64,000 nt of DNA from Oscillospiraceae bacterium (GTDB lineage Bacteria; Bacillota; Clostridia; Oscillospirales; Ruminococcaceae). This document shows positions 40,669 through 48,712 of the stretch, piece by piece. A model generated the notes under the pieces. That model was not told where the DNA came from. It made no database searches and worked only from the letters and a program-made list of their open reading frames with translations. Numbering within the stretch: position 1 is the first letter of the stretch; the number at the start of each line of letters is the position of its first letter. The stretch covers positions 1 through 64,000 of the forward strand of contig JAFSEU010000031.1 of the NCBI GenBank assembly GCA_017435565.1, given 5' to 3'. The translations under genes and the position numbers were made by a program.

Positions 40669-41943
40669 TTATCTGTAAATAATATCGTTCTTGTCGGGAC
40701 CGTTTGAAACCATTGTAATCGGATATCCGATTTTGCTCTCAACAAATTCAATATATTTGCGGCAATTTTCAGGAAGCTCATCATAATTTCTGATTCCGGT
40801 AATATCAGACTTCCAACCGTCGCAATATTCATAAACAGGCTTTGCCTTGATAAGCTTATCATATGTCGGGAAACGGTCTGTAATCTCACCGTCAATCTCA
40901 TAACCGACACAAACGGGAATCTTATCAAGATATCCAAGAACGTCAATAATCGAAAGAGCAACATCTGTTGCACCCTGAAGCATACAGCCATATCTTGTTG
41001 CGACAGCATCGAACCAGCCCATTCTTCTGGGTCTGCCTGTTGTTGCACCATATTCGCCTGCGCTTCCGCCACATCTTCTCAAGGTTTCAGCCTCGTCATC
41101 AAAAATCTCGGAAACAAAGGGGCCTGCACCTACACAGGAAGAATATGCCTTGACAACCGTGATAATTCTCTTTATCTCATAAGGAGGAATGCAAGCGCCT
41201 ACTGCACCGAAGCCTGCAAGCGTTGAGGAAGATGTAACCATAGGATAAATTCCGTTTGTTGTATCGCGAAGCGCACCGAGCTGACCTTCGAGAAGAATGT
41301 TCTTTCCGGCCTTGAGGGCGTCGTTGATGAAATATGCCTCATCAAAAACATAGGGCTTGAGTTCTTCTGCGCACCCAAGAAGCCACTGATAAAGCTTTTC
41401 GGAATCGATATGCTCAGCGCCTTCGTAGATAGCGTCGATATATGCGTTTTTAACCTCGCATACCCTTTCAACACGATCTTTAAGTCCCTCTCCGTAAAGC
41501 TCGGAAATCTGAAATCCTATTTTCAGTGCTTTGTCAGAATAGAATGGTGCGATGCCTGACTGAGTTGAGCCGAAGCTGTTCTTTCCGAGACGCTTTTCTT
41601 CAAGCTTGTCAAAAAGTATATGGTAGGGCATTACAAACTGAGCCCTGTCGGAAATCCTGATATCGGGGGCAGGAACTCCGCCTTCCTTAAGCTCTGCAAG
41701 CTCCTTGAAGAAGCAGTCATAGTTGAATGCAGCTCCCATGCCGATGATATTTACGGTTGTACTGTGAAATACACCCGAAGGAAGTATATGAAGCACGAAT
41801 TTTCCGTACTCGTTGATTATAGTGTGACCGGCGTTTGCACCGCCCTGAAATCTGATTACGACGTCAGCCTTATCAGCAAAAAGGTCAGTCATTTTACCCT
41901 TGCCTTCATCGCCCCAGTTTCCTCCGACAATTGCAGTTACCAT
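40669..41943 (-). CDS. purA: Adenylosuccinate synthetase
   Basis: 424 residues. It makes adenylosuccinate from IMP, GTP and aspartate in AMP synthesis. The N-terminal GNWGDEGKGK P-loop, GGANAGHT and TTGRPRRMGW motifs are all intact. ATG 41943 matches the family start and has AGGGGG upstream; the longer frame runs into the leader. Its leader contains a strong hairpin close to the transcript's 5' end. Confidence 0.95.
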   Translation of the reverse strand: MVTAIVGGNWGDEGKGKMTDLFADKADVVIRFQGGANAGHTIINEYGKFVLHILPSGVFHSTTVNIIGMGAAFNYDCFFKELAELKEGGVPAPDIRISDRAQFVMPYHILFDKLEEKRLGKNSFGSTQSGIAPFYSDKALKIGFQISELYGEGLKDRVERVCEVKNAYIDAIYEGAEHIDSEKLYQWLLGCAEELKPYVFDEAYFINDALKAGKNILLEGQLGALRDTTNGIYPMVTSSSTLAGFGAVGACIPPYEIKRIITVVKAYSSCVGAGPFVSEIFDDEAETLRRCGGSAGEYGATTGRPRRMGWFDAVATRYGCMLQGATDVALSIIDVLGYLDKIPVCVGYEIDGEITDRFPTYDKLIKAKPVYEYCDGWKSDITGIRNYDELPENCRKYIEFVESKIGYPITMVSNGPDKNDIIYR

Positions 41944-42002
41944 AGGTTTCAGTCCCCCTGTAATTTTTATATATGCCTGCGCAGCTTTTGCAACGCAGTA
42001 TC

Positions 42003-42025
42003 GTGCTGTTTTCACAAAACAGCAC
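42003..42025 (-). promoter_or_regulatory. Hairpin at the 5' end of the purA transcript
   Basis: 10-bp perfect stem GTGCTGTTTT/AAAACAGCAC with a 3-base loop, placed just downstream of the promoter. It may protect the mRNA or take part in attenuation. Confidence 0.55.
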
Positions 42026-42035
42026 ACCATATTTA

Positions 42036-42063
42036 AGTATACTATTTTTTTCGATTTTGTCAA
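42036..42063 (-). promoter_or_regulatory. Promoter of purA
   Basis: On -: TTGACA (42058-42063), 16-base spacer, TATACT (42036-42041). Confidence 0.8.
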
Positions 42064-42243
42064 TGCTTAAAATGTGTTTTTTTCAAATTTTATACATTGT
42101 TAAAAAAATAACATTTTCGCAAGGCGGGTACTATCAAATTTTAACGAAAAATCGAGAAAATCAGAAAAAAATTTCGTTCAAAAAAAAACTTGTCAGAAAT
42201 GAATTGTTAATTATCAGGAAATATTTTTTTAACAGTTGTGTGT

Positions 42244-42373
42244 TATACTATTCACGCAACCGAATAGGGCATCTCGTCCGATTCAGTCCCGTGCAGATGT
42301 CGCACTTTTTTCTCAACGGGCTCTGGTCGGCTTTTGTTTTTTCGGCAATCTATATTTTTGGAGGATACCACAT
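42244..42373 (+). promoter_or_regulatory. Likely -10 and long leader of gdhA
   Basis: TATACT at 42244-42249 (no good -35) precedes a leader of about 120 bases. It contains a 7-bp stem GGCATCT (42268-42274) / AGATGTC (42295-42301, one G-U pair). The rest of the 41944-42373 intergenic region is AT-rich and holds the divergent purA promoter and leader. Confidence 0.4.
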
Positions 42374-43726
42374 ATGGCATTCAAGAACGAATACTTACAG
42401 GGCGTTTATGACAAGGTTTGTCAGAGAAACGCCAACGAGCCCGAATTTCTTCAGACAGTAAGCGAAGTTTTCGAAAGTATCGAGCCCGTTATTGAAAAAA
42501 GACCCGACCTTGTTGCTGCAGGCGTAGTTGACAGAATGGTTGAGCCTGAGAGACAGATTATGTTCAGAGTTCCCTGGGTTGATGACAACGGCAAGGTTCA
42601 GGTAAACAGAGGCTTCAGAGTGCAGTTCAATTCCGCAATCGGTCCTTACAAGGGCGGAATCAGACTTCATCCTTCCGTAAATATTTCAGTTATCAAGTTC
42701 CTCGGTTTTGAGCAGACTTTCAAGAACAGCCTTACAGGCCTTCCCATGGGCGGCGGCAAGGGCGGTTCCGACTTCGACCCCAAGGGCAAGTCTGACGCTG
42801 AGGTTATGCGCTTCTGCCAGAGCTTTATGACAGAGCTTTCAAAGCACATCGGTCCCGACACTGACGTTCCCGCAGGCGATATCGGTACAGGTGCAAGAGA
42901 AATCGGTTATATGTTCGGTCAGTATAAGAGACTTCGCAACGAATTCACAGGTGTTCTTACAGGTAAGGACATGACCTGCGGCGGTTCTCTTATCCGTCCC
43001 GAAGCTACAGGCTACGGCGCTGTATATTATACAGTAGAAATGCTCAAGTCCTTCGGCGAAGACGTTAAGGGCAAGACATTTGCAATTTCAGGCTTCGGCA
43101 ACGTTGCATGGGGTACAGTTAAAAAGGTTAACGAGCTTGGCGGCAAGGTTGTAACCATCTCCGGTCCTGACGGATATATCTATGATGAAGACGGTATTTC
43201 TACAGAAGAAAAGGTTGACTTCCTTCTCGAAATGCGTGCTTCCTGCAGAGATAAGGTTCAGGATTATGCTGATAAGTTCGGCGTTCCCTTCTTCCCCGGC
43301 GAAAAGCCCTGGGGCGTTAAGGCTGATATCATCATGCCCTGCGCTACACAGAACGAAGTTGGCATGGCTGAAGCTGAAAAGATTGTTGCTAACGGCGTTA
43401 AGTACTATGTTGAGGTTGCTAACATGCCCACAACAAACGAAGCTGTTGCATACCTTAAGGCTAACGGCGTAGTTGTTGCTCCTTCCAAGGCTGTTAATGC
43501 CGGCGGTGTTGCTGTTTCCGGTCTTGAAATGTCTCAGAACTCAATGCGTTACAGCTGGACTGCTGAAGAAGTTGACGAAAAGCTCAAGGCTATCATGAAG
43601 AACATTTACAGCGCTTCTTACGCTGCTGCTAAGGAATATGGCATGGAAGGCGACCTTGTTGCAGGCGCTAACATTGCAGGCTTCCTTAAGGTTGCAGAAG
43701 CTATGAAGTGGCAGGGTGTTTGCTAA
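42374..43726 (+). CDS. gdhA: NADP-type glutamate dehydrogenase
   Basis: 450 residues, the length of hexameric NADP-dependent enzymes. It assimilates ammonia by reductive amination of 2-oxoglutarate. PMGGGKGGSDFDPKGK holds the catalytic lysine, and the Rossmann motif is in ISGFGNVAWG. ATG 42374 has GGAGG 9 bases upstream; the upstream in-frame extension is the leader. The gene has codon choice biased toward highly expressed genes (repeated GTT, GGC, AAG). Confidence 0.96.
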   Translation: MAFKNEYLQGVYDKVCQRNANEPEFLQTVSEVFESIEPVIEKRPDLVAAGVVDRMVEPERQIMFRVPWVDDNGKVQVNRGFRVQFNSAIGPYKGGIRLHPSVNISVIKFLGFEQTFKNSLTGLPMGGGKGGSDFDPKGKSDAEVMRFCQSFMTELSKHIGPDTDVPAGDIGTGAREIGYMFGQYKRLRNEFTGVLTGKDMTCGGSLIRPEATGYGAVYYTVEMLKSFGEDVKGKTFAISGFGNVAWGTVKKVNELGGKVVTISGPDGYIYDEDGISTEEKVDFLLEMRASCRDKVQDYADKFGVPFFPGEKPWGVKADIIMPCATQNEVGMAEAEKIVANGVKYYVEVANMPTTNEAVAYLKANGVVVAPSKAVNAGGVAVSGLEMSQNSMRYSWTAEEVDEKLKAIMKNIYSASYAAAKEYGMEGDLVAGANIAGFLKVAEAMKWQGVC

Positions 43727-43746
43727 GATTTAACACAATATAAATT

Positions 43747-43786
43747 ATGCTCCGTCTTAAAATTTAAGGCGGAGCATTTTGTTTTT
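43747..43786 (+). terminator. Terminator of gdhA
   Basis: Stem ATGCTCCGTCTTAAA / TTTAAGGCGGAGCAT (one G-T pair), then TTTTGTTTTTTG. Confidence 0.88.
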
Positions 43787-43821
43787 TGCAATGCTTTTTT
43801 GTCCTACTCTGAGTATAGTAT

Positions 43822-43907
43822 TTTTCAACATTTAGCGTGTGAAAGTGATGCTTGATTCTATGCGGTTTTCAACGTTTTCAACTGACTTTTCAACAAAAGC
43901 GGTTGAA
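43822..43907. repeat. Cluster of TTTTCAAC repeats
   Basis: TTTTCAAC occurs at 43822-43829, 43866-43873, 43875-43882 and 43887-43894, with the inverse GTTGAA at 43902-43907. They occupy the 303-base intergenic region between gdhA and the next small gene and look like a regulator-binding array. Nothing else was recognised in the region apart from the gdhA terminator. Confidence 0.45.
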
Positions 43908-44029
43908 TTGGGTGTAAAAAATGCCCTCAAAATTTAAATTTTGCCGATATTTATTACAAAATGTATATGCAAAAGTCAATGCGGCAATAATAAAACCAAT
44001 AATGTTATTTTGTGGGGAGAACATCCGAA

Positions 44030-44290
44030 ATGATAAAGGGCGTTAACAAGCAGATTATTGAAATCAACAGCACAAACAGCGCATTTTTTGAAAAAGCGGT
44101 GCTGTATGTAAAGCCGTCGATGCAGGATTTTTCATCAAAAGCGCTTGCAAGAGAGGCACAGCACTATGTTTCAAAAATAATAACGCCGCAGAAAATCCGT
44201 ACAATTGCCGTCAAAACGCTGCTTATTGCGTTTATGTCCGGCTGCGGATTCGGTGCGGCTTATGCTTTTTGCGTTAATTTTCTATTTTAA
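44030..44290 (+). CDS. Small single-helix membrane protein, unknown
   Basis: 86 residues, unrecognised. A soluble helical N-terminus (MIKGVNKQIIEINSTN...) and one C-terminal helix (about 62-82). ATG 44030 has GGGGAG upstream. Its last 17 bases overlap the end of the convergent Cys-cluster gene. Confidence 0.6.
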   Translation: MIKGVNKQIIEINSTNSAFFEKAVLYVKPSMQDFSSKALAREAQHYVSKIITPQKIRTIAVKTLLIAFMSGCGFGAAYAFCVNFLF

Positions 44291-44768
44291 AGTCACTTTC
44301 AAAAAGCAAAACGGGATATGTTCCGTCATAGGGCTTAATGATATCGGGGTGAAGATCTGCATATGCAAAAATCTTGGGAGCAATTTCCTTTGCAAACGAC
44401 AAAAGGGTGGCAAGCGGCAATGCGTTTACGCTGTCGCAGATTGGCGCTATCGAAATGGCACGCTTACCTTCGACTTCCATTATGCGATAGGGCCAGATTG
44501 CACATTCAAACGGCTTTTTCTCACCCAATATACAGCCCGTATCGTTAAGCATCGGGCAGCGGTAAAGCCCGTCTTCCTTTGATTCTTTCATTTTAAAAAG
44601 CCACATATCGCCCTTAGGGGTATATTCGATATCATCGCCGATGTTTGACTTTATATATTCTCTCAGCTCGTTTTCGATACTCGGGGTTTCCCACAGATCA
44701 TAGCGGTCAAATACGCAGCAAAGGCGGCATTTTGCACAGGAATTTCTTGATAAAATTTTGGTGAGCAT
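44274..44768 (-). CDS. YkgJ-type cysteine-cluster protein
   Basis: 164 residues. The N-terminal CxxCxxCC (Cys11, 14, 17, 18) and a later C...TGC...P..C pattern are the signature of the YkgJ/zinc- or iron-chelating cluster family; the metal and function are not settled. RBS AAAGGAAG precedes ATG 44768. Its first ~48 codons plus upstream DNA are duplicated at 45470-45689. Confidence 0.8.
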   Translation of the reverse strand: MLTKILSRNSCAKCRLCCVFDRYDLWETPSIENELREYIKSNIGDDIEYTPKGDMWLFKMKESKEDGLYRCPMLNDTGCILGEKKPFECAIWPYRIMEVEGKRAISIAPICDSVNALPLATLLSFAKEIAPKIFAYADLHPDIIKPYDGTYPVLLFESDFKIEN

Positions 44769-44886
44769 TTTATGTAGCTTCCTTTCTTTTGAAGGGCGGA
44801 TTCTGTATCCGTCCTTTATTTGTTTTGACTTCGTGTTTACTTTTGAAAAATATTGTGGTATAATGAAAGAAAAAGTGAGGTGCGTG
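44670..44886. repeat. Duplicated segment, copy 1 (ykgJ 5' end plus divergent promoter)
   Basis: About 217 bases nearly identical to 45470-45689 in the same orientation. It covers the 5' part of the ykgJ-like gene, its RBS, a hairpin (AAGGGCGGAT/ATCCGTCCTT) and a rightward promoter. Confidence 0.9.
44836..44864 (+). promoter_or_regulatory. Promoter of the lipoprotein gene (duplicated copy 1)
   Basis: TTTACT, 17-base spacer, TATAAT, 23 bases before the start. Confidence 0.6.
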
Positions 44887-44887
44887 T

Positions 44888-45412
44888 ATGAAAAGAAAAA
44901 TATTTACATTAGCTTTTGCAATACTGGCGCTTACTCTTGGCGGATGCCACAGAATGATAGGAAAAACTATACTTGATACAGCATTTGATGTGGAATATGA
45001 TTCGCAAATTGATAAGTTTGAAACAAAACTGCTCATCGATCTTGGAGATTTAGATGGTGACAGCGTAGAATCGAGATATTATGATATCGACGATTCGGGT
45101 CATTCAACAAGTGTTGAGTATATTGATTTTGAAGGAAAAAGAGATGAAATTGAAACCCAACTAAATGATTGCAAATATTGGTTGCAGTTGCCGCTTGACG
45201 AGAAAACCACCGGAATCTTAGACGATTCCAATGTAAATATTGTCTTGAAATATACTGAGATAGAAAACGGAAAATATACTGTCTGCGGTGCTGAGACGGC
45301 TGAAAAAGATACAGATTTTAATCGTGATAATATAGAGCTGTGGAAAAATGTTGTAATTGGCATTTGGGATGCCGAAAGCGAAATGTTATATTATATCGAA
45401 ATTTTGAAATGA
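44888..45412 (+). CDS. Hypothetical lipoprotein
   Basis: 174 residues. Lipoprotein signal with lipobox LGGC (Cys20). The mature part is acidic and has no recognised domain. The start has GTGAGGTG upstream. It sits downstream of the duplicated promoter segment and has no terminator before the scar. Confidence 0.7.
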   Translation: MKRKIFTLAFAILALTLGGCHRMIGKTILDTAFDVEYDSQIDKFETKLLIDLGDLDGDSVESRYYDIDDSGHSTSVEYIDFEGKRDEIETQLNDCKYWLQLPLDEKTTGILDDSNVNIVLKYTEIENGKYTVCGAETAEKDTDFNRDNIELWKNVVIGIWDAESEMLYYIEILK

Positions 45413-45424
45413 CACATCAAAACT

Positions 45425-45571
45425 TCAAATCTTCCCCATTATCCAATAGATAATTCCATAAATAATGTCCTCGTTTTCGATACTCGGGGTTTCCCACAGA
45501 TCATAGCGGTCAAATATGCAGCAAAGGCGACATTTAGCACAGGAATTTCTTGATAAGATTTTGGTGAGCAT
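45425..45571 (-). pseudogene. Chimeric remnant: ykgJ N-terminus joined to spoVAC C-terminus
   Basis: A 48-codon frame. The first ~35 codons copy the ykgJ-like gene at 44768 (CAKCRLCC and DLWETPSIENE identical), then the sequence switches to IIYGIIYWIMGKI, which matches the last residues of SpoVAC at 47287 (VIYGLIYWIMGMF). The bases at 45434-45470 align with 47293-47330. It looks like the product of duplication followed by an internal deletion. Unlikely to be functional. Confidence 0.75.
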
Positions 45572-45689
45572 TTTATGTAGCTTCCTTTCTTTTGAAGGGC
45601 GGATTCTGTATCCGTCCTTTATTTGTTTTAACTTCATGTTTACTTTTGAAAAATATTGTGGTATGATGGAAGAAAAAGTGAGGTGTTTT
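45470..45689. repeat. Duplicated segment, copy 2
   Basis: Near-identical to 44670-44886, with scattered substitutions. It supplies the promoter (TTTACT, 17 bases, TATGAT at 45639-45667) of the next gene. Confidence 0.9.
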
Positions 45690-45690
45690 T

Positions 45691-45933
45691 ATGAAATTTT
45701 CTGTAAGAAAAGCCATATTGATTATAACGTTTATTTTAGTCGTTTTATCATTTATAATTTTCTTCGACTTTTTCACATCTGATATGAACGGTTGGAGTGT
45801 GTTAGTTGGCATTCTTATTGTTTATGGAATTGAGGTATTTGCACTCTGGCGTTGCCCACATTGCAAAGCATACTTAGGTCGTTTGACAATATTTGCAAAA
45901 TACTGTCCGCACTGTTCAAAGGAGTTGGAGTAA
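45691..45933 (+). CDS. Small membrane protein with zinc ribbon
   Basis: 80 residues. Two hydrophobic segments (about 6-28 and 35-50) and a C-terminal CPHC...CPHC zinc ribbon (residues ~54-75). It uses the duplicated promoter and overlaps the next gene by one base (TAATG), showing translational coupling. Function unknown. Confidence 0.65.
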   Translation: MKFSVRKAILIITFILVVLSFIIFFDFFTSDMNGWSVLVGILIVYGIEVFALWRCPHCKAYLGRLTIFAKYCPHCSKELE

Positions 45934-46430
45934 TGAAAAATGCAGAAAATCGTAAAATCGGTAAAGCTTTATATTTCTTTTCTTTGTTCATATGGTTGTT
46001 GAACATTTTATTTATTGCAATTCAATTCTTTACAGAAATACCTTTATTTTGGGTGGCAGGCATATTTCTTGCTGTGATATTTGAAGGATTTGCATCGGGT
46101 GCATTTTCAGATAAAGATGATATTACATACACTTTGACTCAAAAAAGAGCTTTGGATTATTTTCTTGACATTTCAAAAATTATTTCAATCATCTGCACCG
46201 CTGTCAGCGGAATTGCTTTACTGATTGCAGGCGGCGGCCCTGAAATAATTAACAAAGCGTATTATATTGTTAATCACGGCGAAATTGTCAATTCAATTTC
46301 ATCAAGATGGTTTCTGGTTCTTTCAATATTTGAAACGCTGTTATTCGGCTGCGCAATTCTGATTTTTTCAACGTTTATGGCAATTAGAATACGAATATTG
46401 TTTTTGTCACATAGCGAACATAAAGCTTGA
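45933..46430 (+). CDS. Hypothetical four-helix membrane protein
   Basis: 165 residues, unrecognised; helices at about 10-32, 36-55, 80-102 and 130-155. ATG 45933 has AAAGGAG upstream and overlaps the preceding stop codon, so the two are coupled. No homologue or motif seen. Confidence 0.6.
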   Translation: MKNAENRKIGKALYFFSLFIWLLNILFIAIQFFTEIPLFWVAGIFLAVIFEGFASGAFSDKDDITYTLTQKRALDYFLDISKIISIICTAVSGIALLIAGGGPEIINKAYYIVNHGEIVNSISSRWFLVLSIFETLLFGCAILIFSTFMAIRIRILFLSHSEHKA

Positions 46431-46463
46431 TATACAGATTTTTGAAAAACGAGGTGACTTCTT

Positions 46464-47255
46464 GTGAATATAGATGAGTTGGATTTTTTATCTCAAGACG
46501 AAAAAAGTTATTTAAACAAAATTCTTGATGACTGTCACAAGGGTTTTCTTGAGCGTATAAATATGACAGAAGAAGAATACTCCGAGCTCTGCAAGCCCTA
46601 TCTTGCAGAGTGCAGCGCATATACCGATGTTATTAAATCCAACAAAAACCGTAAAAGCGAATTGCACAAGGCGTTAATGAATAACACGGCAAGAGTTGAA
46701 AAAAGCATTGGTGGAAAGTCTATTCACAGGGGATTTTATTGTCCAAGTCCCGTGCAGGATATAGTAATTGGAAATAATAATCGTGGTAGGCTCTGCCGGG
46801 CTGACAATCCAAAAGCTGATTATACGTACTATTTTGACAGTAACAACAAACATATTGCAACACAACAGGAAAATAGAACCGAATATATATCCTACTACGA
46901 AAACAAAAGCTTAGGTCTACTATTTTCAGAAAATCACTTTGTGAGCATATCGGAATGCGAGTATGATGAAAACGGCAGGATAAGCAGTTATATCAATATC
47001 TTATGCAATGCCGATAGCGATAACGTGTTTGAATATGACAAAGAACTGTATACATATAATGAATCAGAGCTGATTGTAGATCATTCTCACCTGGCAATTT
47101 TCGAACCGATGGTTTTATCGCTCAACAAATACATTTTTTCAATAGAAAACGGATATCTTAAAAGCTATAGGGTTGATGTTTTCGACACTGAAAATATCAG
47201 CAAAACACCATTAAAAAGCAGAACATATAAAGTGAAAATAAAGCGCAAAATATAG
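46464..47255 (+). CDS. Hypothetical soluble protein
   Basis: 263 residues, unrecognised. GTG start 46464 with GAGGTG upstream. N-terminal half is helical and charged; the second half is rich in Tyr, Asn and Ser with strand-like patterns. No signal peptide. It is the last gene of the rightward island and ends at the 47260-47290 terminator. Confidence 0.55.
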   Translation: MNIDELDFLSQDEKSYLNKILDDCHKGFLERINMTEEEYSELCKPYLAECSAYTDVIKSNKNRKSELHKALMNNTARVEKSIGGKSIHRGFYCPSPVQDIVIGNNNRGRLCRADNPKADYTYYFDSNNKHIATQQENRTEYISYYENKSLGLLFSENHFVSISECEYDENGRISSYINILCNADSDNVFEYDKELYTYNESELIVDHSHLAIFEPMVLSLNKYIFSIENGYLKSYRVDVFDTENISKTPLKSRTYKVKIKRKI

Positions 47256-47259
47256 TTAT

Positions 47260-47290
47260 AAAAGGCTGCCTGCAACGGAAAGCCTTTTAA
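47260..47290. terminator. Bidirectional terminator
   Basis: 8-bp stem AAAAGGCT/AGCCTTTT with a 13-base loop between convergent genes. Confidence 0.55.
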
Positions 47291-47730
47291 AACATACCCA
47301 TTATCCAGTAAATAAGCCCATAGATAACACTGGCGCCCACGCCATACAGAATTACAGGTCCTGCGATTGAAAACACCTTTGCGCCCACTCCCAGGACAAA
47401 GCCTTCTGCCTTAAATTCCAGCGCGGGTGAAACTACGGCATTTGCAAAGCCTGTAATGGGCACCAGAGTGCCTGCACCTGCGTGCTTTGCAATGCGCTCA
47501 TAAACTCCCAGCCCAGTCAGAATTGCGCTTAAAACTACCAGCACCATTGAAGTATATGCAGCGCTTTTGGTTTCGCCAAAGCCGTAGAAGGAAAAAAGCT
47601 CATTTAAAAACTCACCGATAACACATATAGCTCCGCCGATAGCAAAAGCACAGGGAATATTGATGTAGCTTTTGGAATTCGGCGAGGCTTTTTTTGTCAT
47701 CTTATCGTATTCTTGCTTTGAAACTTTCAT
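47287..47730 (-). CDS. spoVAC: Stage V sporulation protein AC
   Basis: 147 residues with three to four helices. Inner-spore-membrane channel component for dipicolinic acid movement. The ILTGLGVYERIAKHAGAGTLVPITGFANA segment is highly characteristic. The usual partners spoVAD and spoVAE are not adjacent. It follows the metallophosphoesterase by 70 bases on the same strand, and its 3' end was copied into the scar at 45425. Confidence 0.93.
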   Translation of the reverse strand: MKVSKQEYDKMTKKASPNSKSYINIPCAFAIGGAICVIGEFLNELFSFYGFGETKSAAYTSMVLVVLSAILTGLGVYERIAKHAGAGTLVPITGFANAVVSPALEFKAEGFVLGVGAKVFSIAGPVILYGVGASVIYGLIYWIMGMF

Positions 47731-47800
47731 AAGTTTAACAATCCCCCTTTGATGTTTTTTTCAAAAGGTATTGTTTCCGAAAACATCTTTATTTATCCTA

Positions 47801-48619
47801 TTATTTTGAAATTTCAAGAAAAATAATATGCTTTGGAGAAAAAATGCGCAATTTTGCGATTCCCCTCGAAACAAGCATTATGGTTTTTTCTTTTTGATAT
47901 ATGCCACTTGAATATTTAGGGAAGAATTTGCGTTCCGGTGAAAGAAGTCCGCACACAAACGGAATTCGTATCGAACCGCCGTGAATATGTCCGCAAAGAA
48001 CAACATCGGTGCCCCATTTTACATAGGTTTCAAAAAACAAGGGGTTATGCGCCAGAAGCAAGGTGAATCCACTTTTTTCGCCCAAAGCTTTTGTTATATC
48101 GGAAAGCGTATAATCGGCAAGGTTTTTATACCCGCCGTTTTGATTTCTATAACAGCCGTTTTTGGCAGTTGCGCCGCAGATAAATACATCTTCAGCGAGC
48201 TTTATATATTCATCATCAAGAATAAAAACGCCATATTTCAATGCGGCTTTTTTTAATGCACAAATAAGGCTTTCGCTCAAATCAAGCTCGTGATTGCCGA
48301 TGCTCATATAAGTAGGTGCGATTGATGAAAGCTCCGAGAGCATCCATTCTGCTGTTTCGATATTCTTTATATGTCTGCTGACAAAATCGCCCGTAATTAC
48401 AATCATATCCGTCTTGCGAGAACGGAGATGCTTCAATATCATGCGACAATTGAATTTTGAATTCCTGATATGCAAATCGGAAAGAAAAGCTATTTTTTTA
48501 CTGCAAAAATAATCGGGCACATTGTCTTTTTTGATATTTACTTTGCTTTTGAATATATGAAAATTTTCAAATATTATATAGCATATCAGAACGATAAGCA
48601 GAATTACGACAAATTTCAT
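47801..48619 (-). CDS. Membrane-anchored metallophosphoesterase (YaeI/YkuE type)
   Basis: 272 residues. One N-terminal helix, then a calcineurin-like phosphoesterase domain with FLSDLHI, GDFVS, GNHE and CGHIHGG metal-binding motifs. Relatives act on lipid-linked or wall-linked phosphates. Its substrate is not known. Transcribed with spoVAC. Confidence 0.85.
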   Translation of the reverse strand: MKFVVILLIVLICYIIFENFHIFKSKVNIKKDNVPDYFCSKKIAFLSDLHIRNSKFNCRMILKHLRSRKTDMIVITGDFVSRHIKNIETAEWMLSELSSIAPTYMSIGNHELDLSESLICALKKAALKYGVFILDDEYIKLAEDVFICGATAKNGCYRNQNGGYKNLADYTLSDITKALGEKSGFTLLLAHNPLFFETYVKWGTDVVLCGHIHGGSIRIPFVCGLLSPERKFFPKYSSGIYQKEKTIMLVSRGIAKLRIFSPKHIIFLEISK

Positions 48620-48712
48620 ATCAAAACCCTTTCACAATATAGGTATTTGTTCTTTTAGCAGACTCTGCTGAATAAATTTTCAACATAAAGACATATTAAA
48701 GGGAGGATTTAT

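Noticed and set aside
42250..42373. gdhA leader as a known glutamine riboswitch
   Set aside because: I could not find the conserved loop sequences of the glnA-type RNA; only a generic 7-bp stem is visible.
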